Shown: positions 49,639 to 60,025 of the stretch, piece after piece
Layout of the letters: each line of letters begins with the position of its first letter
How positions within the stretch are numbered: the first letter of the stretch is position 1
Assembly: GCF_963676735.1 (NCBI RefSeq)
Contig: NZ_OY781464.1
Coordinates: forward strand, 3,753,001 to 3,817,000
DNA: 64,000 nucleotides
Direction: 5' to 3'
Source: an uncultured Draconibacterium sp.
GTDB taxonomy: Bacteria > Bacteroidota > Bacteroidia > Bacteroidales > Prolixibacteraceae
Translations under genes and position numbers: made by a program
Notes under the pieces: generated by a model
What the model was told of the DNA's origin: nothing
Seen by the model: the letters and a program-made list of their open reading frames with translations, nothing else
The model's database searches: none

Positions 49639-52566
49639 TTATGAGAGGGAAAATAGTTTGGAAATTTGTGCCAGCAATTCTTCTTTAAGAATTGGTTTCG
49701 CAATGAAAGCATTGCAGCCTGCGGCCATTGCTTTTCGGCTGTCTTCGGGTCTTGCAAAGGCGGTTTGAGCAATAATTTTTACACTGTTGTTAAATGCCCG
49801 TATTTGTTGTGTTGCTTCAAAACCATTCATTTCAGGCATTTTTATATCCATCAGAATAAGATCAATATCGTTGTTATTTTTGGCCATTTTAATGGCATCG
49901 GGGCCATTGGTGGTAACAATTATTTTTTTCGAATAATCTTTTAAAAATACTTTTAGTAGTTCAATCGATACGTGGTCGTCGTCGGAAATCAGAATAGTAA
50001 ATTTAGCATTTTTCATCTGCTCTCCATTCCCAACCGCTGTAAACTTGTGATTTTTGGTGTTTTGCGAAGGTCGTTTAAATGGTATATCAACTGTAAACTC
50101 CGAGCCTTCTCCTTCGGTTGATGTAACCCTAATTTTTCCACCAAGCATTTTAACATACGATTGGGTTATTGCCAGGCCCAATCCTGCTCCTTCTTTCGCG
50201 TTTACATCAGCAATATCGGCTTGTACAAAACGTTCGAAAATTGCCTCAAGCCGGTTTTCGGGTATACCAATGCCAGTATCTTTAACAACAAAAGTGTAGT
50301 TTTCGTTATTTACGGTTGCCTGCAGGTTAATTTGGCCCTTGTCGGTATATTTTATTGCATTTTTCAGCAGGTTGTTAAATACCGAGTCTAATTTTGTTTT
50401 ATCGGTATAAACCAGGTTATAAGCCTCTGGTATATGCTGTTGCATCCTGAAATCGATATTTTTACTTGTTGCCTCGGGTTTAAAAAACTCGTAAACTGTT
50501 TGTAATTCTTCTACAATGTCAATTTGTTCGAAATTAACCTTTACCTGTCCGGCATGAATTTTCGAAATATCGATAATATCGTTTATAGTGGCCAGCATAC
50601 GCTCGCCACTTTTCTGGATGATAGAAATGTAGCTTTGTTGTAGTTCGGTCTCCAGTTGTGGTTCCGACAACAATTCGGCAAATCCCATTATCCCATTCAT
50701 TGGAGTTCGAATTTCGTGGCTCATATTGGCTAAAAATGCAGACTTCAGTCGATCGCTTTCCTCCGCCTGGTCCTTAGCCGCTACTAATTGCTCGTTTATG
50801 CTTTTTAGTTCCTGTTCCGATTGTTGAAGCTCGGACAGTTTATTGGAAAGCTCCTCCTGCGTTTGTTTAATAATGGTTGTATCAACAATGGCCACAATAC
50901 TTTTTGATAGTTTTTCAAAAGTAAAAACATAAAGAATTGCGAAAATTCGTTCGCCTGACAAACTCACATATTCGGTTTCCTGAATAAAACGCAATTTATT
51001 ATTGGCCAGCGCAACAAGCAATTTCTTAAAAGTTTCCAAGGATTTCTTATTAAAAGTAACACTCAGGTTATTTTTAAGATCGTTTTTATTTTTTGCACCA
51101 AACAGTTTTAGTGTAGCTTTATTTATTTCGGTAATGGTAACAGCTTCGGCACATTTTTGCACAAACCCGGGGTTATCATCCAAGTATTTTGGAAGGTCTT
51201 CGTATGCACAAGGCACTTGTTTTACGCAGCTAATAAGTTCAGTAAAGTCTTCCTCCCACAACGATACCGGATTATTTTCGAATAAATGCCAAAAGCGTTT
51301 TTCATTCTCTTCCAGTTGAATTTGGGCAGCACTCAACTGTTCATTTTGTTTCAAATGTTTTTTATTAAGTGCTTCAAAATCTTTGTTTTGCTGCACCAAA
51401 ATCCGTTTTATACGCTGTTGTTTAAAAAAATTATAACTAAGAACGAGGATAAAGGCTGTTAGCACAACAATAATAGCCAAAAACCACCCCAAAAAGGCTT
51501 TGTATTTTGTTATAAAACTAACCGGTTTATTTATAATTATGCTTTTATTAGGGAGTGTCCGTTCGGTTATCCCAAAGCGTACCAGTTGCTCGTAGTCGAA
51601 CATTAAACGATTGGGACTCGTGCTGTTAACAGCTATCTCTTCAATCTTTTCTCCGAGCCACATACCTTGTAAAATTGTTGCTGCGAATTTTCCCTGCTCG
51701 TAGTGCGAAATTATTTTACCACCCAACACTCCATCGCCTAAACCGTGTTCCCACAAATGAAACAAGGGGGCTTTCAGGTTTTCATTGAGCAGTTGCATAC
51801 ACTGCCCAAAGTCGACAACCTGACCGGTACTGTCGAAATAAGCCGAAAGCAAAAGCACCGGCGTTTCCTCAGGTATTGCCTGAAGCTGCTGTTTATAACT
51901 ATTGTATGTGGTTTTATGTAGTGCTATTTCTTTAAACTCGACGTTTGGCATTGTTTCGGCCACTTTATAATAAGTTTTTAAATCGCCTTGACCACTGCTG
52001 GTGCCATCAACAATAGCATAAACAGTCTTGGTATCGGGAAATAGGTTTACCATTATTTTAACTGTTTCTTTTAACGAAACGGCTTCAACAACCCCGGTAA
52101 CAAGTGGATTGCTGTTTTGATTTAAGGCCACAGCAATATCGTTAACTCCACAAAAAACAACCGGAATACCAGCGAATAAACTAGCCTGGTTGTCCAGCAC
52201 AAAATTCAGGGCATTATCGTCGGTAGTAATAATGGCGTCATAAGTACGGGTATTGGCAAGTTTGTATTGCAGCAGTTCTTTAAACAAACGATTACTTTCT
52301 GCGGTAAAAAATCGTTTGCTATCCATACATTCAATATCAAGAACAACATTTTTATCGTCGAGTACCGATTTAATTCCTTCAACCTGCTGAAAAAAAGTGG
52401 GAAAACCGGAATTGTACGAACTAATTAAAAGCACATGTTTACTACCAGCCAAGGCACTCAAGCCCATTAACAGCGAGAAGAATAACAGCAATAAAAAATT
52501 CCTCAGAAAAGGAGTTGAGCCCAAAGCTGTTGTTTGTGGTACTATTGTTTTAAAAAACGTATTCAA
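49639..52566 (-). CDS. Hybrid histidine kinase with periplasmic ABC-substrate-binding domain
   Basis: This 975-residue protein starts at TTG 52566; no upstream ATG fits. A signal/anchor helix (about 21-41) leads to a periplasmic domain (about 43-330) resembling ABC transporter substrate-binding proteins of the PF04392 type (HVLLISSYNSGFPTFFQQVEGIKSVL, TTDDNALNFVLDNQASLFAGIPVVFCGVND). A transmembrane helix (about 357-380), a coiled coil, a PAS-like region (about 425-565), HisKA with phospho-acceptor His617 in MSHEIRTPMNG, a HATPase domain (LLKNAIKY, DTGIGIPENR, GAGLGLAI) and a C-terminal receiver (LILMDIKMPEMNG) follow. It has no DNA-binding output, so a phosphorelay partner elsewhere is expected. 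The ligand is unknown. Confidence 0.92.
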   Translation of the reverse strand: MNTFFKTIVPQTTALGSTPFLRNFLLLLFFSLLMGLSALAGSKHVLLISSYNSGFPTFFQQVEGIKSVLDDKNVVLDIECMDSKRFFTAESNRLFKELLQYKLANTRTYDAIITTDDNALNFVLDNQASLFAGIPVVFCGVNDIAVALNQNSNPLVTGVVEAVSLKETVKIMVNLFPDTKTVYAIVDGTSSGQGDLKTYYKVAETMPNVEFKEIALHKTTYNSYKQQLQAIPEETPVLLLSAYFDSTGQVVDFGQCMQLLNENLKAPLFHLWEHGLGDGVLGGKIISHYEQGKFAATILQGMWLGEKIEEIAVNSTSPNRLMFDYEQLVRFGITERTLPNKSIIINKPVSFITKYKAFLGWFLAIIVVLTAFILVLSYNFFKQQRIKRILVQQNKDFEALNKKHLKQNEQLSAAQIQLEENEKRFWHLFENNPVSLWEEDFTELISCVKQVPCAYEDLPKYLDDNPGFVQKCAEAVTITEINKATLKLFGAKNKNDLKNNLSVTFNKKSLETFKKLLVALANNKLRFIQETEYVSLSGERIFAILYVFTFEKLSKSIVAIVDTTIIKQTQEELSNKLSELQQSEQELKSINEQLVAAKDQAEESDRLKSAFLANMSHEIRTPMNGIMGFAELLSEPQLETELQQSYISIIQKSGERMLATINDIIDISKIHAGQVKVNFEQIDIVEELQTVYEFFKPEATSKNIDFRMQQHIPEAYNLVYTDKTKLDSVFNNLLKNAIKYTDKGQINLQATVNNENYTFVVKDTGIGIPENRLEAIFERFVQADIADVNAKEGAGLGLAITQSYVKMLGGKIRVTSTEGEGSEFTVDIPFKRPSQNTKNHKFTAVGNGEQMKNAKFTILISDDDHVSIELLKVFLKDYSKKIIVTTNGPDAIKMAKNNNDIDLILMDIKMPEMNGFEATQQIRAFNNSVKIIAQTAFARPEDSRKAMAAGCNAFIAKPILKEELLAQISKLFSLS

Positions 52567-52681
52567 CGGTTCTAATTTTACATTTTAAATGTACGCATAT
52601 TTTTTTTTAATGATAAATAGGGCAACAAAAATTATATTTTGCCTTTGTATTTAAATGTAATTACACATGGGCTTACAAGTG

Positions 52682-52714
52682 AAAAACCAATGGCAATTTA
52701 CCAATGGTTTTTTT
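52682..52714 (-). terminator. Possible terminator after the giant kinase gene
   Basis: On the minus strand AACCATTGG and CCATTGGTT form a nine-base stem with one central mismatch, followed by TTTTTC. It lies between the two kinase genes, suggesting that the downstream kinase may be expressed separately. Confidence 0.5.
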
Positions 52715-52777
52715 ACAACAAAATTCATGATAAGGTTATTGTCTGATGATCCTCCTCTTTTTTTCTGCTTATTATTT

Positions 52778-55700
52778 TTATTTCGCGAATTTTACTAATA
52801 ACTCCAAAATGCTTTCCTTTTCAATTGGTTTTGATATAAAACCATCGCAACCATGTTGCAGAGCCAGGTTTTTATCAGCTTGTGTTGAGTACGCTGTTTG
52901 GGCAATAACAGGCACATCGGGGCAAATTTTCTTCACTTTTTGGGTAGCTTCATAACCATCCATAACCGGCATTTTTATATCCATGAGGATCAGATCAATT
53001 TCCCTGTCTTTTTCGCAAGCTTCAACTGCCTCTTTCCCATTTTTTGCATGTATAACCTCGCACCCAATATCCGCCACCGATTTTAAAATGGTTTCCAGGT
53101 ATAAATAATTCACCTCTTCATCTTCGGCTACTAATATTTTACAATGTTGTTTTTTGGTTAGGCTCTTGCCTGTTGTTTGCTTATTGGAATCTGCCTGCTC
53201 TTTTAATTCGGTTTTAAACGGCAATATTAACTTAAATGTCGAGCCCTTACCTTTTTCCGAATCCACCATTATTTCGCCACCCAACAATTGCGCATTTTCT
53301 TTTGCAATTGAGAGGCCAAGCCCCAATCCTCCATGGCTTTGCGCAATACCCTTGTGCTCCTGCGAGAATCGTTTAAAAATCCTTTCCCTATTTTCTTTTG
53401 ATATTCCTGTTCCGGTATCCTTAACATACAAAACAATATTCTCATTATCCGGATAGTATCCCAATTCCACAAAACCTTCAGAAGTAAACTTAAAGGCATT
53501 TTCAAGCAGGTTGCTAATAATTTTATTCAATTTGGTTTTGTCGCAAGTTATTGCACTTTCTTCATCAGCGAGTCCTTTTTTAACGAAAAACGGCAGTTTG
53601 CGGTCTTTTGCTTTTAGGTCGAAAATGGCAAACAACTCCATAACAAAATCGTTTAAAAGAAAACGCTTGTTAACCAACTGCTGTTGTTTGGTTTCAAGTA
53701 TTGATATTTCGAGAATATCATCGATAACCCGAAGTAACTGGTTGCTGCTGTTTTGTATTATTGAGGTGTAATATTTGCGTTGTTCTTCTGATGTTTCCGG
53801 TTCTTCAAGCAAATTGGCAAATCCCATAATTCCGTTCATGGGTGTTCTAATTTCGTGGCTCATGTTATGCAGGAATTCCGATTTCAGGCGATTGCTTTCT
53901 TCGGCTTGTTCTTTCGCTACCAACAATTCCTTTTCAGCTTTTACTCGTTCTGTAATATCTTGTATAACGCCAACCACTTTAAGTGGAGCTCCATCCTCAT
54001 CTTTTATCAATTCAGCCTTAGATGTTATCGTTTTTCGTTCGCCGGTATCGTTTGCAATAATATCAAACTCCAGGTTGTAGGGCTTATCTTTTTCAATTAA
54101 ATCTACCAGGGCCTGATGCACCCGTTCCCGTTCCGGAATGCAGCTTTCAACCTTTTCGGTGGTAAAAGATTTTTGTTCCAGGCCAAAGCCATAAATCCGT
54201 TTTGATTCATCAGAAGCCCAGAATTCGGTAGTTTGAATATTGTACTCCCAGTTACCTACCTTACCCATTTCTTCGGCTTTACGGTACCGCGAGTCGCTTA
54301 ACATCAATTCTTGTTCGCTTTTTCGGAGCTTTTCTTCGGCTTGTTTTCTTTCAGTAATGTCATAGTTTACCCCTGTCATTCTAATAGCCGTACCGGAAGC
54401 ATCAAATTTTACCTGGGCAAATGCTCTCATATGTCGTATTTCTTTGTTTGGCCATACAACACGAAATACGGTATCAAATTGTTTTTCTCCCCGAATAGCT
54501 TGTTGTACTTCTTCATCGGCACGATGTAAATCGTCGGGGTGAATACCATTTTGCCAGGTTTCATAAGCACCTCCAAATGTGTCTTTTTCCAGTCCGTAAA
54601 GCTTAAACATGCGGTCGTCCCATGATAACTGGTTATTTACCAGGTCTAAATCCCACACTCCTATATTTGCAGAGTCGGTTGCCAAATCAAAACGAGTGTT
54701 TAAGTGCCTTATCTCATCTTCTGCCTTCTTCTTTAAGGTAATATCGGTATGTGTACCTACCACACGAATGGCTTTACCTTCTTCGTTTTTAAACACATCG
54801 GCACGCGAATGAATATCTACCCAATGCCCGCTTTTGTGTTTCATTTTAAACTCAATGTCGAATTTTTCCTCCTTGCCTTTTATCAATGCGTTAAGCATAT
54901 TCCACGCACGCTTCACATCTTCGGGATCGGTTAGTTTTTCCCAAACCGAAAAGTCGTTGGGGAGTTCATCATCCTGGTACCCCAACATGGCTTTCCAGCG
55001 CGTTGAGTAATAAATATCGTTAGTAATTAAATTCCAATCCCAAAGCCCGTCTGAAGTGGCTTCCATGGCCTTGTTAAAGCGATCGTTAATTTCTTCTTCC
55101 CTTCTTATAGAGTTATATAATTCGTCGTTGATTTGACGCAGCTCTTCATTCAATGCTTCGTATTCTTCGTTTTGTTGTTTTATTTTTTGTTCTGTCTGTT
55201 TACGTTCGGTAATATCGTAGGCGGCAATTAATATCGAATCTAATTTTTTAGCTGAAATAATAGGACTTGCCATAACATCAAGGTAGCGACTTGCTTCAGC
55301 ACCACGCTCCAGTTCAAGTTCAAAATGATGGCGGTTATTCGTATCAATATTTTCCTGGAATGTTTTTATTTGCTGGTTGTGTTCCGCTTTGGCTTTATCT
55401 CCAATAAGCGCTTTTATATCCATCCCAATTAGTTCTTTTTCAGGTAGACCTATATAGTTAATTGCAAATTTATTGGCGTAAATTATTTCTCCATCGGGCC
55501 GGTGTCTTACAATTAAATGTTTGGCATTTTCTGCCAGCATTTTATAATTTTCTTCCGATTTTAATAATGCTTCCTGAATGGCTTTACGTTCGGTAATATC
55601 GTAGGCAGTAATTAATACCTGGCTGTTTTTATCTTTAGGATTAATCTGACTTCCAACAACTTCCAGAATACACTCTTGCCCTGACGGAAGTTTGATTTTT

Positions 55701-58700
55701 AATTCATATTGATGGATGTTCTGACTGCTTTTCATAAATCCTTCAACACGTTTTCGCATCACTTTTTTCTCGTCTTCATCACTAATCAAGTCTTCAAAAT
55801 TTAAACCAATAATTTGTTCTTTGGGTAGATTAATAAAATCGAGAGCAAACTTATTAACATAGGTGATTTCTCCTTGTTGCGTATGCGTTAGAATGATATG
55901 TTTTGCATTTTCAGAAAGTGCCTTGTAATTTTCTTCCGATTTTAATAACTGCTCGTGATAAGCTTTCTGTTGCGTAATATCTTTTGCAACACCATGTAAG
56001 AGTTTACCGGAAGTGTTGTAAATGGCCGACCATGCAAGGGTGAGATACTTTCCATTTTTATGTCGGTAACGATTTTCGAAATAGAAGGTTATTTTTCCGT
56101 TTTCCAGATTTTTTAACTCATTTACTGTTGGTTCCACATCATCAGGATGGATAAAATCCATAATGTTTTTACCAAGGGTTTCTTCTTTGGTGTAGCCCAG
56201 TGCTTCTTCCCAGCCTTTATTAACCTTTAATATTTCCCCCTGGATTGTGCCAATAAGGTGCATGTTCATGGGCTGATCGAAGAAGGTGTTAACAATTTCG
56301 TTGGCTCTTTTGCCCTCATGAATATCAATAACCAATGCAATGGTAAGGTCAAGGTCTCCTTCGGTATTTCTTCGGCAAGAGATAGCGGCATCCAACCAGC
56401 GGTATTCGCCGTTTTTCATCAATAACCTCTTCTCAATTCGGTAGTGGTCTATTTCGCCTTTATGCAGTTGTTCAAACAAAGGCATTTCCTTTGCCAAATC
56501 GTCGGGGTGTGTAATTTCGGCGTAATTCAGGTTAACAAATTCTTCGCGGGTGTAACCTGTAATATTCAGGTACTCCTCGTTAACTTCTATAACTGTTCCT
56601 TCGGCAGAACCTAAAGCAATACCTACATTGGTATCTTCGAAAACACCGCGGAATTTGGCTTCGCTGGCTGCGATTTTTTGTTCGGTTTGTAAACGTTCGG
56701 TAATATCTTCAATTATGCAAATGGTTCGTTCGAAAACGCCATTGGTTTTAATGGCCGAGGCATTAATACTTACATCGATAATATTACCGTCTTTTCGCAC
56801 CATTTTATACACCTGGTTGTAATTATAGCCTTGCTTCATGATGGTATTCAGTGACTTAAAGGCTTTCTCGTAATAATCGGGGTGCATTATTTTGGTCATG
56901 GGGTTTCCAACGATTTCTTCTTTTGGATAACCCAGTATTTCGGTAATGCGTTGGTTACAATCTACAATTATACCATCTTTATTTACCGAGGTTATTAAGT
57001 TCGCAGCAGTTTCAAAAATAAGGCGGTATCTTTCTTCACTTTGCTGTAAGCTAATGGTTGCCAGTTTCTGTTCGGTTACATCTACCATATGTACCAGATA
57101 GGCAATGGTTTTATTATTACTACGAATTGGCGCAACTAATAACTCTACATATAAAATACCTGTTTTTTTAGTTTTAAAGTAGCCGTGTTTTTTTATGGCC
57201 TCAAAATCAAAAACATCGGGAATGAATATTGATTTCCCTTGTCTTAATTCCTTTATTTTTTCTTTGGTTAATTTGTCGCTCTTAAAAAAATTGTAGGGTG
57301 CAATTTCTTTAACACTATCAATTCCGTACATTTCAAGTGTTCGCTTGTTTACATCGAGTAAATTGCCCTCTGCATCGTAATACTGAATGGCTACAGGTGA
57401 TTGGTTGAAGAGCTCACGGAATTGTTCTTCACTTTGTTTAATCTTTTCTTCTGCTTTTAAACGCTCTGTCACATCCTGCGCTGTGCCTTTTAATCCTTTT
57501 GGTTTATTGTGCTTATCAAAAATTACCTCGGCTTTTACATAGATAAACTTTTCTTCTTTTTCAGGCAATTTGTACCTGAAAGTCATGTCATAACCTTTGC
57601 CGGTGTTAAATGCTCTTTCAACCAATTCATTAAGTTTAACCGCATCTTCTGGATGCATTTGCTTAAGGAAGATTTCAAAGTTAGGAGGCAGTTCTGTTTT
57701 GTCATACCCCAATATCGCATACAATTCATCAGACCACCAGATTGTATCTTTTTCAAAATCGTGTTCAAAATTACCGAGCTTTGCCATTTGTTGCGAGGCT
57801 GCCAGGCGGGCTTCGCTTTGCCTAAGTGCTTGCTCGGCCAATTTACCCTGCGATAGTGCACGCGATAATCGGATATTGTTATAGCTTTGTTTGGAAATCA
57901 TTTCGGCAAACTCGGCGAAAAACTGAATAGCTCCTTCCACTTTCTTCTTGCTAAAACGCGGAACAAGTTTTATGGCATCCAAATATTCTTTTTGATTAAA
58001 ACCGAATTTATTGGCTTGTTCTTTATATAATTCAGCATCCACTTCCTCATCGTCGTACAAAAACTGCCCCAGGTAAATGTTACCCATGTGTTGTCCGGCA
58101 ATGGTTATCGGAGAAGCCGATTCCCACAAGTGGTTTTTGCATTTGTAAAGTTTATAATCGCCAGCAGCTACCCCTTTTGCAAGTACGGTATCACTTTCAA
58201 TACAATTTTTTTCAGCTTCGGGGCACTTACGATGGAATAGTGAGCAGGCATCGGTCCAGCCCGCACTGGCCAGAATATTTCCTTCGAGGTCGGTTATTCC
58301 GGTGCACATGCCGGTTATTCGAGCTAAATTCTCGATTAAAGGCTGTAGGGTTTCCGCATCCATAATATCGCTTAATGTTAGCGTACCCAGGTCGCCATCG
58401 GGTTCAGAAATCGCTTTGAGCTTTCTTCTGACTGCAGCTTCGCTTTCTTTTAGTTTGTTCTCCGCTTGCTTTCGTTCGGTAGTATCCTGTAAAGTACCGA
58501 ACATTGTTTGTGCCTTGCCCGCTTTATCGAAATAGGTTTTACCACTGCCCGAAATCCATTTCAGACTACCATCTGGCATGATTAATCGGTATTCAAAATC
58601 AGACTTCCCGTGTTTTTCAAGTCTGTCCCAAAGCTCATAAATAGCATCATGATCTTCAGGGTAAATAAACTGCATATAGTCGTCAAATGTTATCCCGTCT

Positions 58701-60025
58701 CTTTTGTCTATTTCTAAAATCCGATATACTTCATCCGAAAAAGTAATCCAGGTTGAAGAAACATCCATTTTCCAATTCCCCAGGCGGGCAATTGCCTGCG
58801 CTTCAAGCAAAAGCTCCCGGCTTTTGTTTATAGCATCTTCAGCCTGTCTTCTATCGCTAATATCGCGGGCAATCCCGTAATAAAAAGTTTCTCCATTTAC
58901 TTTAAACTTCTTGCCGCTTATTTCAATGGGGATAACATTTCCGGACTTGTCGATGTGGGTGGTTTCGAAAGTATTCGCTTCGTCGAAAGGAACCGGTTCC
59001 CAAAAGGCAAGAAATGCTTCAACCGGAAAGTTTGGGTCGATAACTTCAACGGTTTGGCCAATAATATCTTCCTTATTTTTTTCTAACATTAAAGTGGCCT
59101 GATGATTCGTGTCGACAACGATTCCATGTTGGTTCATCAGATAAATAGCATCCGCAGCAGTTTCAACCAGGTGTTTATAGCGCGATTCGCTTTGTATTAA
59201 TTTTTGTTCAGCTTCTTTTTCTGTTGTAATGTCTTTAAAGGTACAATAGGTTTGTTTAAACTTTCCTTCGGGTGTGTAACCAATGCAGCCTTCAAACGAC
59301 ACGTAAATGTATGTGCCGTTCTTTTTCTTCATCCGAAATTGCACATCGTTAATAAAGCCCTGCTTTTTAAAACGCGGAAAATTCTTTCTAAAATGTTCAA
59401 CAAAATCAGGATGCAAAAAATCACCAAACCAATTGCCAATCACTTCATCTTTTTCGTATTGCAAAATTTTTAGCCATTGTGGGTTTATTTCAAGAATATA
59501 ACCATCAATATCAAGCGATTGAAAAGCAAGTGGTGCATTATTATACATGGCCTTGTACTTTTCTTCACTTGCTTTCAGCAATTCCTGCTCTTCGCTCAAT
59601 TTTTTTTCAGCATTTTTTAGGTTTGTTATATCCTGGTGCGCACCTATCATGCGCAATGGATTCCCTTCCTTATCCCTAATTATCATTCCTCTGCAACGAA
59701 TCCAAACAGTAGATCCATCTTTATGTCTGTAACGAACCTCCTGGTCGTAAGGACAAGAAGGATCAGCCACGTGTTTCTGAAAATTATCGAGCGCTAATTT
59801 TAAATCATCCTGATTTACAATATCTTGCCAGGCACTAGCTTTGTGCGGCATTTCTTTGGGGTTGTAGCCCAAAACTTCCCAAAAACGAGGACTCATCCAT
59901 TCATCTTCGGCATTTTCAAGATCCCAATACCAGAGTCCGTCGAGCGATCCTTGCTGAATAAAGTCAAAAATAGTATCGTCTTTTTTTAAAAGCTCGTAAA
60001 GCTCCGTTTTTAGATAGTGCTCCAT
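52778..60025 (-). CDS. Giant soluble hybrid histidine kinase, about 14 PAS domains plus PocR
   Basis: This 2415-residue protein has no signal peptide or membrane helix, so it is cytoplasmic. I count 14 PAS/PAC units, most ending in a 'xDITERKxAE'-type linker: four before residue 525, then a PocR-type ligand domain (about 545-715) with Cys574, 594, 601, 608 and 629, then ten more. HisKA with His2057 (NMSHEIRTPMNG), HATPase (LLENAFKF, DTGTGISKEN, GGLGLGLSI) and a receiver with Asp2349 (LILMDIKMPVMDG) follow. There is no output domain, so signal must leave through an Hpt protein and a separate regulator. It lies upstream of a second hybrid kinase on the same strand. Ligands for the PAS and PocR domains are unknown. 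Confidence 0.94.
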   Translation of the reverse strand: MEHYLKTELYELLKKDDTIFDFIQQGSLDGLWYWDLENAEDEWMSPRFWEVLGYNPKEMPHKASAWQDIVNQDDLKLALDNFQKHVADPSCPYDQEVRYRHKDGSTVWIRCRGMIIRDKEGNPLRMIGAHQDITNLKNAEKKLSEEQELLKASEEKYKAMYNNAPLAFQSLDIDGYILEINPQWLKILQYEKDEVIGNWFGDFLHPDFVEHFRKNFPRFKKQGFINDVQFRMKKKNGTYIYVSFEGCIGYTPEGKFKQTYCTFKDITTEKEAEQKLIQSESRYKHLVETAADAIYLMNQHGIVVDTNHQATLMLEKNKEDIIGQTVEVIDPNFPVEAFLAFWEPVPFDEANTFETTHIDKSGNVIPIEISGKKFKVNGETFYYGIARDISDRRQAEDAINKSRELLLEAQAIARLGNWKMDVSSTWITFSDEVYRILEIDKRDGITFDDYMQFIYPEDHDAIYELWDRLEKHGKSDFEYRLIMPDGSLKWISGSGKTYFDKAGKAQTMFGTLQDTTERKQAENKLKESEAAVRRKLKAISEPDGDLGTLTLSDIMDAETLQPLIENLARITGMCTGITDLEGNILASAGWTDACSLFHRKCPEAEKNCIESDTVLAKGVAAGDYKLYKCKNHLWESASPITIAGQHMGNIYLGQFLYDDEEVDAELYKEQANKFGFNQKEYLDAIKLVPRFSKKKVEGAIQFFAEFAEMISKQSYNNIRLSRALSQGKLAEQALRQSEARLAASQQMAKLGNFEHDFEKDTIWWSDELYAILGYDKTELPPNFEIFLKQMHPEDAVKLNELVERAFNTGKGYDMTFRYKLPEKEEKFIYVKAEVIFDKHNKPKGLKGTAQDVTERLKAEEKIKQSEEQFRELFNQSPVAIQYYDAEGNLLDVNKRTLEMYGIDSVKEIAPYNFFKSDKLTKEKIKELRQGKSIFIPDVFDFEAIKKHGYFKTKKTGILYVELLVAPIRSNNKTIAYLVHMVDVTEQKLATISLQQSEERYRLIFETAANLITSVNKDGIIVDCNQRITEILGYPKEEIVGNPMTKIMHPDYYEKAFKSLNTIMKQGYNYNQVYKMVRKDGNIIDVSINASAIKTNGVFERTICIIEDITERLQTEQKIAASEAKFRGVFEDTNVGIALGSAEGTVIEVNEEYLNITGYTREEFVNLNYAEITHPDDLAKEMPLFEQLHKGEIDHYRIEKRLLMKNGEYRWLDAAISCRRNTEGDLDLTIALVIDIHEGKRANEIVNTFFDQPMNMHLIGTIQGEILKVNKGWEEALGYTKEETLGKNIMDFIHPDDVEPTVNELKNLENGKITFYFENRYRHKNGKYLTLAWSAIYNTSGKLLHGVAKDITQQKAYHEQLLKSEENYKALSENAKHIILTHTQQGEITYVNKFALDFINLPKEQIIGLNFEDLISDEDEKKVMRKRVEGFMKSSQNIHQYELKIKLPSGQECILEVVGSQINPKDKNSQVLITAYDITERKAIQEALLKSEENYKMLAENAKHLIVRHRPDGEIIYANKFAINYIGLPEKELIGMDIKALIGDKAKAEHNQQIKTFQENIDTNNRHHFELELERGAEASRYLDVMASPIISAKKLDSILIAAYDITERKQTEQKIKQQNEEYEALNEELRQINDELYNSIRREEEINDRFNKAMEATSDGLWDWNLITNDIYYSTRWKAMLGYQDDELPNDFSVWEKLTDPEDVKRAWNMLNALIKGKEEKFDIEFKMKHKSGHWVDIHSRADVFKNEEGKAIRVVGTHTDITLKKKAEDEIRHLNTRFDLATDSANIGVWDLDLVNNQLSWDDRMFKLYGLEKDTFGGAYETWQNGIHPDDLHRADEEVQQAIRGEKQFDTVFRVVWPNKEIRHMRAFAQVKFDASGTAIRMTGVNYDITERKQAEEKLRKSEQELMLSDSRYRKAEEMGKVGNWEYNIQTTEFWASDESKRIYGFGLEQKSFTTEKVESCIPERERVHQALVDLIEKDKPYNLEFDIIANDTGERKTITSKAELIKDEDGAPLKVVGVIQDITERVKAEKELLVAKEQAEESNRLKSEFLHNMSHEIRTPMNGIMGFANLLEEPETSEEQRKYYTSIIQNSSNQLLRVIDDILEISILETKQQQLVNKRFLLNDFVMELFAIFDLKAKDRKLPFFVKKGLADEESAITCDKTKLNKIISNLLENAFKFTSEGFVELGYYPDNENIVLYVKDTGTGISKENRERIFKRFSQEHKGIAQSHGGLGLGLSIAKENAQLLGGEIMVDSEKGKGSTFKLILPFKTELKEQADSNKQTTGKSLTKKQHCKILVAEDEEVNYLYLETILKSVADIGCEVIHAKNGKEAVEACEKDREIDLILMDIKMPVMDGYEATQKVKKICPDVPVIAQTAYSTQADKNLALQHGCDGFISKPIEKESILELLVKFAK

